DNA from: Gautieria morchelliformis
Lineage: Eukaryota; Basidiomycota; Agaricomycetes; Gomphales; Gomphaceae
Assembly (NCBI GenBank): GCA_015179125.1
Contig: WHVA01000272.1
Span: 62,001-126,000, forward strand
DNA length: 64,000 nt
Direction of reading: 5' to 3'
Shown here: positions 54,270 through 64,000 of the stretch, piece after piece
Layout: every line of letters starts with the position of its first letter
Numbering within the stretch: the first letter of the stretch is position 1
The notes under the pieces: model-generated
What the model was told of the DNA's origin: nothing
Seen by the model: only the letters and a program-made list of their open reading frames with translations
Databases searched by the model: none
Translations under genes and position numbers: made by a program

Positions 54270-54534
54270 TTAATCCTAGCCCTAACGTTCTTCCTCACGG
54301 TCTGCAGCTCCCTCAGGAAAAGCTGTATACCCTATTGTCTAAACATCAATAGTTATATATCTTTGTAATATACATGCATATTATTTTAAACATACATTCT
54401 AATCAGATCTATCAACCATGTATAATAATATAGTAGAGTTATTGTCCATACTTGCTTCTAGACTCTGTCATCATACATCTAACAAGCTTCATATATACTT
54501 CTAACATATAGTCATATGGTCCATACTTGCCTCT

Positions 54535-54989
54535 TGTTACGATATGATCCTTCGTGAGGTAAGGTCTGAGGTTACAGAGTGAGGTTCAGATGGGGAGGTC
54601 GGAGTGGGACTTGGCTTCAGCTTATGTGCTGCGCCGGCCCTACGTACGAGTCCCAACTTTGGAGGTAAACCAATAAGAAGCGAGGTTTGGCTAAAGAGGC
54701 GAGGTTTAGAAACTAGTTAAGGATCAAAGGGTATGATAGTTGATTTTCAGACTGAAGAGTAGGAATGCATACAAGGGGTTTATATACAGGCGAGAGTAAT
54801 GGTCAGGGGCGAGCATATACGGAGGAATCAGGGCGAGGTCAATATACTGATGATGCGTGATGGAACGGGATAGGTAACTAAGGGGACTCGGGAATGGGAT
54901 CAAGCTTGGATATGAGCTCAGGCTCGGGCTTAGAATCACAGTACTCAGGCACGAGTATCACAAGGCTCAGGCTCGGAAAGGTCCTTACA
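54535..54989. repeat. Solo LTR 2 (455 bp) with TSD CCTCT
   Basis: Ends TGTTACGATATG..GTCCTTACA. Flanked by CCTCT at 54530-54534 and 54990-54994. The unoccupied site is at 35750-35754 in AT-rich copy 1. Different sequence from solo LTR 1 apart from the first seven bases. Confidence 0.9.
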
Positions 54990-55228
54990 CCTCTACACTC
55001 TATCATTGTACATCTAACAAGCTTCATATATACTTTTAACATATAGTAATCCAAATCCTATCTGAAATTGCTCTGTTATCTCAGTACACATTATGTTTCA
55101 GCACATACAAACATATTTTTAAAATATCAGAACATTCAAAAAATTTTAGGATATCCACAATATACAAATTTCTCAAAATGATGGACTATGAATTGGGTTA
55201 GGGTTGATATTTTAAAAGATATATAATT

Positions 55229-56069
55229 GTCTATTGCAACTACCAACACAGCAACTGGTCTGACCTTCTTCTGCTTGCAGAATTTGCCTAGGACAATGCA
55301 CCCTCTGCCACTACTGGAATTTTGCCTTTCTACGCCAACAAAGGCTATCACATGAATCTTGCCACCCACCCTGAACACAACCTTGCCTCTGCCAGAGCCC
55401 AAGACTTTGTTGTGGAACTTGAGGACCTTCACCAACACCTCCAAGAGAACATTTCTGCTGCCCAAAAGAGATACCAAACTTCTGCCAATTGGAAATGTCT
55501 TCCGCAACTGGCATTCAAAATAGGCAATAAAGTCTTTGTCAAAGCTGAAAACTTCCACACCACCTGCCCTTCGAAGAAGCTCTCTGAAAAATACCTTGGC
55601 CCTTATGAGATCATCGCTAAGGCCGGCAGTCAATCTTTCACCATCAGACTTCCTGACAATATGCACGCAGTACATCTGGTATTCCATGTCTCTATGCTTG
55701 AGCCATCAGTTCTGAACACCATTCAGAATCATGAACAACCTCTGTCATCATCGATGGAGAACTGGAATACGAAATCTCGGAAATATTCAACTCCAAGCTC
55801 AACAAGCATTACCCATGGGTGGGCATGGAGAGGATGTGATGATTTTTTTTTTTCAATCCCAAGTCAAATGTTGTGATGGGATCAGAGCCACGACCCACCC
55901 AGTGGATGCATGCTGTCCAACTCCAGTACCTAGTCAAGTGAGCAGGCTACGAAAACACTGACAAAGAGACCCTGGATTTCCACCAAGGCACTCAACCATG
56001 CCTCTGAACTCATCTCTGATTTCCACAAGGCATATCCCACCAAGCCTGGACCCCTTCCCATGCAATAAG
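55229..56069 (+). pseudogene. Gypsy integrase C-terminus and chromodomain fragment
   Basis: Reads NWSDLLLLAEFA, a TAG, DNAPSATTGILPFYANKGYH, ARAQDFVVELEDLHQHLQ, the GPY-type module FKIGNKVFVKAENFHTTCPS and KYLGPYEIIAKAGSQSFTIR. Next are VFHVSMLEPS, LEYEISEIFNSK (shifted frame), then a chromodomain strand QYLVK-stop-AGYENTDKET and, after one extra base, WISTKALNHASELISDFHKA. It ends at TAA 56067-56069. A T run at 55849-55857 marks damage in the middle. A Ty3/Gypsy type different from epsilon and G3. Confidence 0.88.
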
Positions 56070-56807
56070 TCATTTCCGACACCTTTTCCCATGCTTGTGT
56101 CCTTTTGTTCCATTCCTTGTTCCATTCCACTGCTTCTCCATAAGCACCCTCATGATCCCCGTCCTCATTCTTTTCCCAATCAGTTCCCTCCCCCCTGGAC
56201 TTGGCTCCGCTCACGCCTTCGAGCCAGTCCGCGTACGCCGTGAGGAACCATGTCCTTCCCGCCGAGCACCCTCTGCCATCGAGGTAGTTCTCCCCCTCGA
56301 GGTAGGTCGTCCCCTCGAGCCAGTCCGCGTACTCGGCGAGCTGCGCGTGTTGCTGGGTTACGTTCTGGATGGACAGGATCGTGAGGGGGTCGGGTGAGTG
56401 GGGTGAGGCTTGACTCGGTCTCAAACGGCTGCTAGCTTCGGCGCGAGAGTTAGGACCAGAGCCAGAGCAACTGGAGGCGTGAGAGCCAGGAAGTAAGGGA
56501 GGATAGTGGAGCCTCGAGCAGCAACACAATGTGCGCCAGCGCGTTCACGTGGGCGACAGGCGTGGGGCGGTGCCAGGGTGCGCTCTCCCTGCGCTGCTGC
56601 CGCTCCCGTCTCCTGCGTTCACTTGCATGCACATGGGGGGAGTCATGAGATTCTGAGTTATTGCCACAGCGCACGGCTCGGGAAGTCGGGAAGCCAGAGC
56701 ACACAGAGCGGCTTGGGGAGTCGGACACACGAGCACGGTAGAAAAACGGCAGCACCGCTATGAGCCAATGTGTGAGAAGTCGGGGGCAGGGTGTCAAACA
56801 GGTGGGC
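56070..56807. other. No recognised gene
   Basis: GC-rich stretch with overlapping open frames on both strands and no domain; composition-driven. Confidence 0.45.
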
Positions 56808-57146
56808 CATAGACACGATAAAGACCATGAAGATGGAGCAAGAGACGGAGGGGGAGACGTAGACTTGGACCATGTGGAAGGGAACGGAGCAGGATCAGGA
56901 GAAGGGAAGGGAGCATGCGCGGAGGAAGGAGCAGAAGCAGAAGTAGACGGATAAGATGATGGAGCAGACGAGGAAGGCGCAGAGTTATATGCAGGAGCAG
57001 AAGACGGAACGCAAGTGGACGACCAGGATGAAGGGACAGACGCAGTTGAGGACGTAGCAGGGCGAGCGGAGCGGATGGAAACGGAGGCACGGGAGTCGGA
57101 CCAGACGCAGATGAACAAGTGAGGTGGGGAGCATATTTATATGAAG
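56808..57146 (-). repeat. Dispersed Ser/Ala/Pro-coding GC-rich repeat, copy 2
   Basis: Inverted copy of 10610-10955, with the same TATA-containing start (reverse complement of ~57130-57146) and small in-frame and out-of-frame indels. The frame is not consistently kept, so I do not call a gene. Confidence 0.75.
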
Positions 57147-57472
57147 ACTAGACCTTCTCCCACTTGCATGCTCTCGTGCCTCCTAGGTCAAGTCCTTCAA
57201 TCGCAGCAGAGTGTGACTGCGCCACATACGCTGAATCAAACAAGGGGACCGGTATATTGTACAGATCAAAGCTACGGTAACAGGAAATCAAGCAAATATT
57301 GGCCTCCACCGCACTTAATATGAATGGGAATTATACCTTCTTGGCAATCGTGGCGAAGGTAGTGCCTTGGAACCTTCAATGCACTGTGAGAACCAATACA
57401 AACAAGAAATGATTAGGACATACCCAAGATAGGCCCTTCCCGGATCATTGAAGGTTCTACAGCAAATGCCAG
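57147..57472. other. No recognised gene
   Basis: 3' flank of the tautomerase gene; no repeat match or ORF of interest. Confidence 0.45.
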
Positions 57473-57978
57473 TCAATTAGGCTGCTGTGCCGGGTAAGAA
57501 AGGACATACATATAACCACGGTTACCCGCCACGTCAAGTTTCGCTTTGAAGTAGTCAAAGAACGCGGCGCTATATTTCTCATTTACATCAGGGTTAATGT
57601 TGTCGAGTAATGTCTTCACGGTACAAAGTATAATCGGAACGTCATCAAGAAATTGCACTTGACTCACAATCACCAATAGAAAGGCAGGCTCAAAAGTCCC
57701 CGCAAAGGAGAGCGCCTCATCGTGGTTATAGTTGATGGAGATGTACCCCTCAGGCCTTCCCAATACTAGATCGTCCGTCCCTTTGAATCACGGTAGGTCT
57801 GTCTGCAACCAGAATGACCCACCTTCCGCTCCAAACTAGGACCAAACATCATGCGTCAGGATTATTAGCAACATCTAGCAGACGCTATGCCAAGCTGACA
57901 CAGTACCTTAGAAAAGTCTAGAACGAAGTCTTGCACGCTTTGTACTTTGACGTTAGTTGTAAGCACGAGGACTGGCAT
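57473..57978 (-). CDS. MIF-like tautomerase, 4 exons including a 13-nt exon
   Basis: Exons 57978-57907 (72 nt), 57835-57823 (13 nt), 57765-57668 (98 nt) and 57613-57473 (141 nt), joined by GT..AG introns of 71, 57 and 54 nt, give one 106-residue frame. It starts MPVLVLTTNVKVQ, with the proline that becomes the catalytic N-terminus of macrophage migration inhibitory factor proteins. LGRPEGYISINYNHDEALSF, AGTFEPAFLLVI and LDNINPDVNEKYSAAFFDYF follow in the right order, and the end is GNRGYMYVLSYPAQQPN. Family members are usually ~115-120 residues and end NxxTFA, so this one is slightly short. MIF proteins are small trimeric tautomerases; the cellular role in fungi is not clear. All junctions keep phase, so the gene reads as intact and is probably a real host gene among transposons. 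Confidence 0.82.
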
Positions 57979-59660
57979 ATTCAAGTTGGGCGGTTCTGGT
58001 CAGAGGTGTGAATTCTGTCTATAAATATGGTTGCGGAGCCTGAATGACCGGCCTGGCCTTTCAATTGCTTCTACGTTTCCCTGGTTGTAAACACGAGGAT
58101 TTAGCTTTGCTGCCTGCAAGCGAAGCCGCAGGCCGCTGCGTCCAACAGAGCGCCGCTGGGCAGACCACAACCTTTGCACCTACTAACCGCGGGCAGCCGT
58201 CTCCTAAGATTGGGCTTCCTGCCAGGTAGGGAAGAGGGTTGCTAGGGGAACGGGTGTGTGGCCGTTTCGAGCCGACGAAAGCTCTCATCAGGGGGATACC
58301 GCTACCACTACCGCTCGCCTTTCCAGCCCTGTTTAGGAGTCGCTGCTTCTGAGCCTTGGCTAGTGGGACTTAGCTTGGTTCCTTGAAGGTAAATTCCGGA
58401 ATTACTTAGCGACTATGCCAGGCGGTACCTTGCTCCCAGCCCAAGTCACCTACACATAATGATGGGCATGGCCTGGCTTGGCCTGAAAGCCGTGGCTTTG
58501 GCCTGGCTCGCACTGGCGTTGGCTTGCGTAAGGCAAAGAAAAATAATAAGTATTGAATTTTTGAACTCACCGCTGCTGCTGCAATGGATTATGGACCTGC
58601 ATGCGCATGCCTGCTGATAAATTTTGTGTTCATTTAGGCGATCGCACATATTTCCAAATGGAGCAGGTCATACTAAGTTTGGGCGCAGCCTATCACACTC
58701 AACCTTGATCGAGACAGAATGCCTGGGGCGAACAGATGTTGGTCCTAAATAATAAGCTTTATGATCAAGTGATTCAGGTATACGGTCGAGAAGAGATGAT
58801 CAAGCTTAGCGGAGTTTGAGTCGAACTCGTTCCGAGTTGACTGCATCATGGCGAAAACACTGCGTCGCTTATTGACGCGACGTACAGGCCGTGAGAGGTA
58901 TGTTCTCATCTCAGGCCCCAGCGATGATAATTCACTCACCAGTTAACCACGCCCCGTATCCATAGTGATAGCTGTGAAAGATTAAGAGCAGCTGATGATG
59001 AATTAGATGTAGATTCAGACTTCGGTTTGAAGTTGAATCGAGTGGAGTCGTGAAAACAGATAGATAGAGTAAACACAAAGCGTGTATGCTCTTCAGTGAC
59101 AACTACGCAGGTATATGCGTCGCAAGGTATCAAGTTACTTCAAGAATGTGAGTTCTAATTGACTAGAGAATGTGGATACACATGTTGAACTATTTATCTA
59201 TCTATGAGGTGTGCTGCGGCACGAAGAGCGGAGGGGGGACATGTGGATCGATTCAAGTGTCTGGACTCGGGGGTACGGTGGTCCGGAGGCAGCGGTGGCT
59301 GAGATGCTAGTCTATCGAATGGGGAGGGATGTAGGTAGTCATATATATCAGAAACATCGATTTAGGAAAGAAAGACATATGGAAGATATATGAAGATGCG
59401 GCTCAGCCTCTAGCTCCTCCGTGGATCAATGCGCCTCGGGCTCGGGCTTTGTCTCGAATCCGCGGGTACTGGATCAAGGTTTGAGTTGGCAGGGCAATGG
59501 AAACATCGTGGTGTGTCATGCGGACGTGTGTGGGTTCTAGTGAGGAGCTGAGGATCAGTGGCACGGACGTGTCGCAGGTGGGAAGGATTGGATGGGGTAA
59601 AGTAAACTGATAGTAGTGTTTTGGAATAGGATTATGACAATAGCATCACGCTTTTCGTGT
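57979..59660. other. No recognised gene in 1.7 kb
   Basis: 5' flank of the tautomerase gene and beyond. Small ORFs (for example 58044-58229, 58061-58288, 59211-59393) have no domain. I see no repeat of the families above. Confidence 0.45.
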
Positions 59661-59998
59661 CACTGCAGGCATATAAAAGTTTTTTTGTCTGAAAAACTGT
59701 TGAAAAACTGTAAAGATTTTCCAAATATTTTTAGTGTTTTTTATGTAAAAAAAAACTATAATCAAATTTTGTGTTTTTATTAGAATTTGTTGAGCAAGAA
59801 AATTGTAAAAAAATTCAAAGTTTTTTTCAGGTTTTTTTATGGGTTTCTTTGTGTTTTCACAAAGAAACTTATAAAACACAAGAAAATACAAAATTTTGTT
59901 CAAGTTTTTTTACATTAAAAACACTAAAAAAATTTGGAATATCATTACAGTTTTTTGAGCAGTTTTTCAGACCAGAAAATCTTCATATGCCTCCAGTG
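59661..59998. mobile_element. CACTG foldback MITE, copy 3
   Basis: 338 bp, AT-rich foldback with ends CACTGCAGGCATATAAAAG and CATATGCCTCCAGTG, flanked by TGT (59658-59660 and 59999-60001). About 60 bp shorter than copy 1, mainly on the right arm. Confidence 0.9.
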
Positions 59999-60001
59999 TG
60001 T

Positions 60002-60693
60002 GGTACCATAAAGGGACACAATGATGATCACTGCCGGCCAATAATTTCCCTTCCAAAAGCTGTGCTCTGGACCAATTTGACCACCTAGTGCCTACACTCT
60101 GGGGTGTCAGTCCTTCCATGCATCTAGGTTATGTTCAGTCGGGAGCAATACATATCGTCGACAACCTTGCACTGAAGTTTGTTGTCGGAAAACTCTTTAT
60201 TTCAATATCAGGCGATATGTGGACCTGAGTAATTGTTGGGCTTAATGGCTGAAGTTTGGCTGAATTTGGATAGGAATGTGGTGGCGGTCTGGTGGTCTTG
60301 CAATTGTTCCGCTACTTCTTCCGTTTGAAGCTCTAAGTAGAATGTGCTGCTTGGGAGCCTCTGTACGCCAACTACCCTTGGATTCTCCTGGTCATCGTCC
60401 TCTCATTCCATTTCTCCGATGGCCTGATTGGCCTTGTTAAGAATGTCTGGTTTGGACAGTCTCGCAATCTGGTTGTCCATGACTTCTGGTGCTCTATCAG
60501 TCATTATCTGCCACGCACGGAGGTCGCACCTGGCCAAGGTACTGGCCTGGAGGCTGACCGGCTTCACCGCACATGCTGCCAGAGCCGCTGCGTAGGTCAG
60601 GTATCTTGTCGGTTTATTCGATGGTGTCCGCTTCCCATCTTGCATTGTTTGGGAGGGTACCTGTGTTGCGACTGCCTCTAGGAGAGTGATCAT
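60002..60693 (-). pseudogene. LINE ORF1-like fragment (Tad-type)
   Basis: Reads LTYAAALAACAVKPVSLQ, STLARCDLRAWQIMTD, ILNKANQAIGEME, then after a stop ENPRVVGVQRLPSSTFYLEL, QTEEVAEQLQDHQTATTFLS. The pattern (RA.QI..., ...KAN.A...M, R.VG.QRL.S...YLEL.T.E.A..L) resembles the gag-like first ORF of fungal Tad1 LINEs. No endonuclease or RT is attached. Assigned from memory of the family. Confidence 0.5.
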
Positions 60694-60703
60694 ATCTTTC
60701 TAG

Positions 60704-61204
60704 GAGGTGTATGTATTTTCATTCTACTTTTAACTCATAATATAAAGAAAAGCTCATAATTGGGATATGAATAGAAAGTATATTTTACATTTTATAAAAC
60801 AGAAATAAATAATTCTTCTTTTGTCCCTCCCCAAGCGGCGGCTCCGCCGATGAGAAATCTGTATATTTGCCTTTCTACCAACTTTTAATATAATCCATAT
60901 TGGTATTACTATATAATTAGTACTATATCCTGCCATACATATCATATTATATATACATATATTCTATATTCTATATCCTCCTTTTATCTATTCTAAGTGT
61001 CTATCAATCTTCAGTCTCTTACTATAATATTCTAATGTATCGTTTCAACCAAGATGAACATACTCATACAGAAGTTTTATATGTATTAGTGTTGCTCTAT
61101 AAATCTAATATAATAATATTCTTATATATTAGAAATAGTAGTTTTGAAATATATACTATGTAGGTTCTTATCTCGTAGTACATAGACTTTATGAATAACC
61201 TCCA
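60704..61204. repeat. AT-rich insert Y, copy 1
   Basis: ~500 bp, very AT-rich, bounded by CTAGGAGGT and AACCTCCATAGG. Contains the core AAATAATTCTTCTTTTGTCC with CTCCCCAAGCGGCGGCTCCG, a GC-rich hairpin, at 60806-60853. The core recurs at 53427-53480 and 62443-62478. It separates the LINE fragment from an LTR T piece. Non-coding. Confidence 0.65.
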
Positions 61205-61755
61205 TAGGTCGTGCGGGATCAACCCAGTAGACGAAGAGTCCGTGCAGGGTAGCTAATACCTTGCGAGCATTCGATATAAGTAGTTTACATTCGCATGTAT
61301 ATTCTCCAGTTCAATTATCATACATCGTCCATCTTGTGCAAACTTGACCTCGCTGTGATCATCATCTCAAGCCCTCTCTTGGAGATTTCTATCTTCGACC
61401 AGCAGAGGACTTAGGCATCACTGGTGAGTTCTCATACTTCATCTTCGTTACCTTAGCCTTCGAACTATTTTCTGTGCTGTTGGCGAAGGGCTGCGAAGGA
61501 GCACCTTCGCCGGCGAAGGGATTGTCGCTACTTAGACAGCCCTTCCGTGACACCTTGCACGTTATATCGTCAAGTGCCACAGGCCATTTCGCTACGACTG
61601 TAGATAGGGCGAGCCCCGTTCGGGCAACCCTCTTATCTTGTGAACATTCATTGGTTCATGTATTCGCCAAATGGCATACTTATTCACACAAGCTATTCGG
61701 GCATTCACTGTGTTCACTAATACATGATACTAACGCCTCAAAACCAATCTTGACA
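61203..61755 (+). repeat. LTR family T, 3' part, copy D
   Basis: Matches the last ~550 bp of 20920-21917 and 38868-39876, from ATAGGTCGTGCGGG to CCAATCTTGACA, and includes the promoter-like GATATAAGTAG (61272-61282). Confidence 0.82.
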
Positions 61756-61756
61756 A

Positions 61757-61862
61757 CCTCCTCCAGAGAGATCTGTATGAATTGCAGAAAACCTGGCCAC
61801 ACAAAAGCAAAGTGTTGGCACCCTGGAGGCGGCAATGAGGGTGGAGGCCCAGGTGCATGCAC
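61757..61862 (+). pseudogene. Copia zinc-knuckle splinter
   Basis: Reads EICMNCRKPGHTKAKCWHPG, GGNEGGGPGA: a complete CX2CX4HX4C knuckle with the WHPGGGNEGGGPG tail typical of Copia Gag. It follows the LTR T end directly and runs without a break into a Gypsy RT splinter, giving the 144-codon chimeric frame 61474-61908. Confidence 0.78.
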
Positions 61863-61875
61863 GAAGATGCTTCTT

Positions 61876-62339
61876 GGAGTGAAATGCTTCACCAAGCTAG
61901 ACATGTGATAGGGCTTCAATAATGTGCAGATAAAGGATGGTGATGAGTGGAAGGCTGCATTCTACACCAATCACAGCTCTTTGAATCCCTTGTCATATTC
62001 TTTGGGCTCACAAACAGCCCTGTGACATTCCAAACCATGATGAATGACATCTTCCAAGACCTTATCATAGAAGGGCATGCATGGATGTACCTGGATGATA
62101 TCCTGATTTTCACCAACACCCTTGAGGAGCATCACCAGCTTCTGCAAATAGTCTTTGAGCACCTATGGCAGCACCAGCTCCATCTTCACCCTGAGAAATG
62201 CAAGTTTGAGTGAACAAAGATTGAGTACCTTGGGCTCATTGTGCCATATGGCAAGGTGGAGATGGACCCCATCAAGGTCACAGGTGTCATGGACTGGCCA
62301 ACCCCAGCGAAGCGCAAGGAGGTGCAGGCCTTCCTAGGG
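61876..62339 (+). pseudogene. Gypsy RT fragment (epsilon family), left part
   Basis: Starts KCFTKLDM, then stop codons, GFNNVQIKDGDEWKAAFYTN, a frame change and NSPVTFQTMMNDIFQDLIIE. The catalytic box reads MYLDDILIFTN (62087-62119). It continues TLGSLCH/KIEYLGLIV in broken frames to VQAFL at 62339. About 85 % identical to epsilon 47740-48190 by eye. Confidence 0.88.
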
Positions 62340-62763
62340 CAGATGGTTGAAACTTTTTATTACATGTAGCTTCACCCATTTTATTCTCAGATTATAGAAA
62401 AGAAGAGGGTGAAATTATCTGGCAATTTTATTGTTGGGATATAAATAATTCTACTTTTGTCCCTCCCAAGCGGGGGCTCTGCTGCAAGAAGGCCTCTTCT
62501 TATTTTTACATGTCTTCTTATTTCTTTTATCAACTTTTAATATACTATAATTATAACTATTCATAATAATACTCCTGCTCGTATCTGTTACAAATATCTA
62601 TCCAAGTACTATTAATTTATATTGTAGTCTAATACTCTCATATGCATATATATATCCAAGATGTTTAAATTTATACAAAATCTTCTAATAACATCTATTA
62701 TTCTCCTTATAAATACTACTATATATTCCTACATGCTGTATCACATGACCTTTTTGATTAACC
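62340..62763. repeat. AT-rich insert Y, copy 2, with 8-bp direct repeats
   Basis: 424 bp inserted between two TCCTAGGG (62332-62339 and 62764-62771), inside the RT fragment. Epsilon has TCCTGGGA at the same site with no insert. Contains the core AAATAATTCTACTTTTGTCC and CTCCCAAGCGGGGGCTCTGC. The right end TTTTTGATTAACCTCCTAGG recurs inverted at 53362-53383. No ORF. Confidence 0.75.
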
Positions 62764-62771
62764 TCCTAGGG

Positions 62772-62848
62772 TTTGCCGACTTCTATTGCGGGTTTGTCAA
62801 GGGCTTCTCACATCATGCAGAACCTGTTTGAGCTCACCAAGAAGGATG
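62772..62848 (+). pseudogene. Gypsy RT fragment (epsilon family), right part
   Basis: Resumes after the insert as FADFYCGFVKGFSHHAEPV and LTKKD, matching epsilon FAKFYSQFVEGFSHHG at 48190-48265. Confidence 0.85.
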
Positions 62849-62957
62849 TTATAAGGAGAACCTAGGCAGACACTCTACACTCAAGCAGAGAACTGGCGAA
62901 GGGGGATCCAAAGTAAGATAGGGGACTATATACATGACACAGACATACCTGGTGAAG
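62847..62957 (-). repeat. Epsilon-type LTR 3' end fragment
   Basis: The reverse complement contains CTTTGGATCCCCCTTCGCCA, GCTTGAGTGTAGAGTGTCTG and CCTAGGTTCTCCTTATAAC, matching 50690-50785. Confidence 0.82.
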
Positions 62958-63003
62958 GGGGAGTCGGAAGTTGGGTCAGAAGGTGGAAGGCGGAGAGACA
63001 GAG

Positions 63004-63297
63004 TGTAAGGGCAACCCTGGCTGGTTGTGGAGATCACACTACCACACAACTGACAAGGTGAACTCCAAAGTATGTATAAATGAACAGAGTATACAAGAGA
63101 GGGGATTCTCACCTGACAAGGGGAAATCCAAAGAGAAAAGTCTAAGGACCCCCAAAGTCAGCGAGCCCGTATTATACTACGCTGCACAGCCAGGGACAAC
63201 ACTTGGCACTCGCCATCAACCCTGCATCCCCCTGACCTCCCTGACCCTTGATCGACCCTTGATGCCACCTATTACGCGAGTCGCTTGATTTCCGACA
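63004..63297 (-). repeat. Probable solo LTR 3 (294 bp)
   Basis: On the minus strand it starts TGTCGGAAATCAAGCG and ends GGGTTGCCCTTACA. Its interior (TTAGACTTTTCTCTTTGGAT) is distantly like the epsilon LTR. The flanking pentamers CAGAG and CTGTT do not match, so the boundaries are tentative. Confidence 0.5.
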
Positions 63298-63315
63298 CTG
63301 TTCCAAGAGCAGAAG

Positions 63316-63470
63316 TTGGAAATTGGAGTGGAACTGGCCAAGCAAACAGAACTGGTGGAAGTTCTCCCAGAAGCAGAATCATTTCCAAAAGCGGAGGCAG
63401 AGATGGAATCGGAACCGGAAGCGGAGTCGGAAATGGAGTCGGAACTGGAAATGGAAAACAGAGTGTCCCC
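63316..63470 (+). repeat. GGANNN hexanucleotide-like repeat
   Basis: Degenerate array of GGA followed by three variable bases (GGAATCGGAACCGGAAGCGG). It opens three overlapping frames of Glu/Gly/Asn-rich peptide that I do not regard as genes. It looks like an expansion of the shorter GGANNN run in solo LTR 1. Confidence 0.8.
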
Positions 63471-63950
63471 TGACACAGAGGTCTTGCAAAACTCGCTGTG
63501 CTAAGAACAGGAGATAGAGCAAAGGAAATCACGTATCGAAGGTGATTATCTGATTGCAGAATAGCAAGCATACATGAGGGGCTTTTATAAAAAGAGCTGA
63601 GACAACATGTAATAGGGTAGTACTAAGCAAATTCCAGAGGAAGTGGAAAGTTGGATAGACATACGGGGTAAGTAACTAATTGGGAACAAAGGACTACAAG
63701 GGGGTGCAGGGTAGGGTAAAGAACAATGGCAAAAGAACAAGGGGTTGGAAAGTATATCTGACATAATGGAACAACAAGACTCCAAAGGGGGCTGGACATA
63801 TGGTCTTGCTGTACTGCGAGGCGAGTCTGGTGGGTCCAAGTAATAGAGTCGAAAGAACAAAGGATATAACAAGGGGTGGGAATGTTGGAATTATCAGGGT
63901 CGGAATGTGAGCAGAACTGAGTGTCGGAAGTCGGAAATTCATGGTCGTAA
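63471..63950. repeat. Solo-LTR-1 family, 3' part
   Basis: Matches 53797-54269 from GAGGTCTTGC to GTCGTAACA. The LTR's first part is represented only by scattered pieces (62946-63003 and the GGANNN run). Confidence 0.82.
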
Positions 63951-64000
63951 CAGTTGGAAATTATAGTATGTCACCATGTCCTCCTTCGACTTTTCCAGTC

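Larger units (their letters stand above)
52985..55228 (+). repeat. AT-rich element X, copy 2, carrying two solo LTRs
   Basis: Inverted relative to copy 1. In order: ORF X2 and its 3' region, a ~165-bp insert after CCTAGG at ~53362, AT-rich DNA, solo LTR 1 (53617-54269), AT-rich DNA, solo LTR 2 (54535-54989), and AT-rich DNA ending at ~55228 beside a Gypsy integrase piece. With the LTRs removed it aligns with the reverse complement of 35515-36305 plus 37236-37440. Confidence 0.82.

Noticed and set aside
63285..63517. Overlapping Glu/Gly/Asn-rich frames
   Set aside because: All three come from a GGANNN simple repeat.
1..64000. CRISPR arrays, bacterial promoters, operons, rRNA
   Set aside because: No regularly spaced repeats, Shine-Dalgarno-led gene series or rRNA segments were seen. 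Introns and retroelement types indicate a eukaryote.

Overview
The window is a nest of decayed transposable elements from a fungal nuclear genome, most likely a basidiomycete (Agaricomycetes). The case for a fungus rests on four things: Ty3/Gypsy elements with chromodomains, Ty1/Copia elements primed by the middle of a tRNA, two host-type genes with several 50-75 nt GT..AG introns, and a Tad-like LINE fragment. No bacterial operon, CRISPR array, rRNA or convincing tRNA gene was found. The species cannot be named from the sequence.

Layout. 0-7 kb: a degenerate Copia element (1514-5985, minus) sits between two inverted copies of a ~1 kb GC-rich repeat. 7.4-12 kb: a seven-intron gene for a putative seven-helix membrane protein (minus), a possible small secreted cysteine-rich protein gene, and a truncated inverted copy of the membrane-protein gene. 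12.4-13.7 kb: copies of a non-coding repeat, followed by a Gypsy reverse transcriptase scrap. 15.1-29.3 kb: three plus-strand members of one Gypsy family (called G3 here; copies gamma, alpha and beta) stacked in each other, with ~1 kb LTRs of another family between alpha and beta. G3 carries a large extra ORF downstream of its chromodomain. 29.3-30.7 kb: the 5' end of a second Copia element. 30.7-33.9 kb: another copy of the non-coding repeat, split by a complete 2.35 kb non-autonomous LTR element (31338-33683). 33.9-35.5 kb: more scraps. 35.5-38.3 kb: an AT-rich element with a nuclease-like ORF. 38.9-42.4 kb: a 1 kb LTR, possible tyrosine-recombinase-element gag pieces and two CACTG foldback MITEs. 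42.4-44.9 kb: the 3' end of a fourth G3 copy (delta, minus). 44.9-50.8 kb: a nearly full-length chromodomain Gypsy element (epsilon) full of stop codons. 52-56 kb: an inverted copy of the AT-rich element carrying two solo LTRs, and a third Gypsy type. 57.5-58.0 kb: a four-exon MIF/tautomerase gene that reads as intact. 59.7-64 kb: a third MITE, a LINE ORF1 remnant, AT-rich inserts, Gypsy and Copia scraps, and LTR fragments.

How it fits together. Nearly all coding DNA is retrotransposon Gag-Pol carrying nonsense and frameshift mutations. Where the ancestral residue can be inferred, the stops are mostly TGA in place of an arginine codon, as expected from deamination of methylated CpG. Repeats inserted into repeats supply internal controls: one complete element and two solo LTRs have 5-bp target duplications, and each has an unoccupied homologous site elsewhere in the window. 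The best candidates for something undescribed are the third ORF of the G3 Gypsy family, the coding-free LTR element apparently primed by the anticodon arm of tRNA-Lys(CUU), and the AT-rich element family with its PD-(D/E)XK-like ORF.
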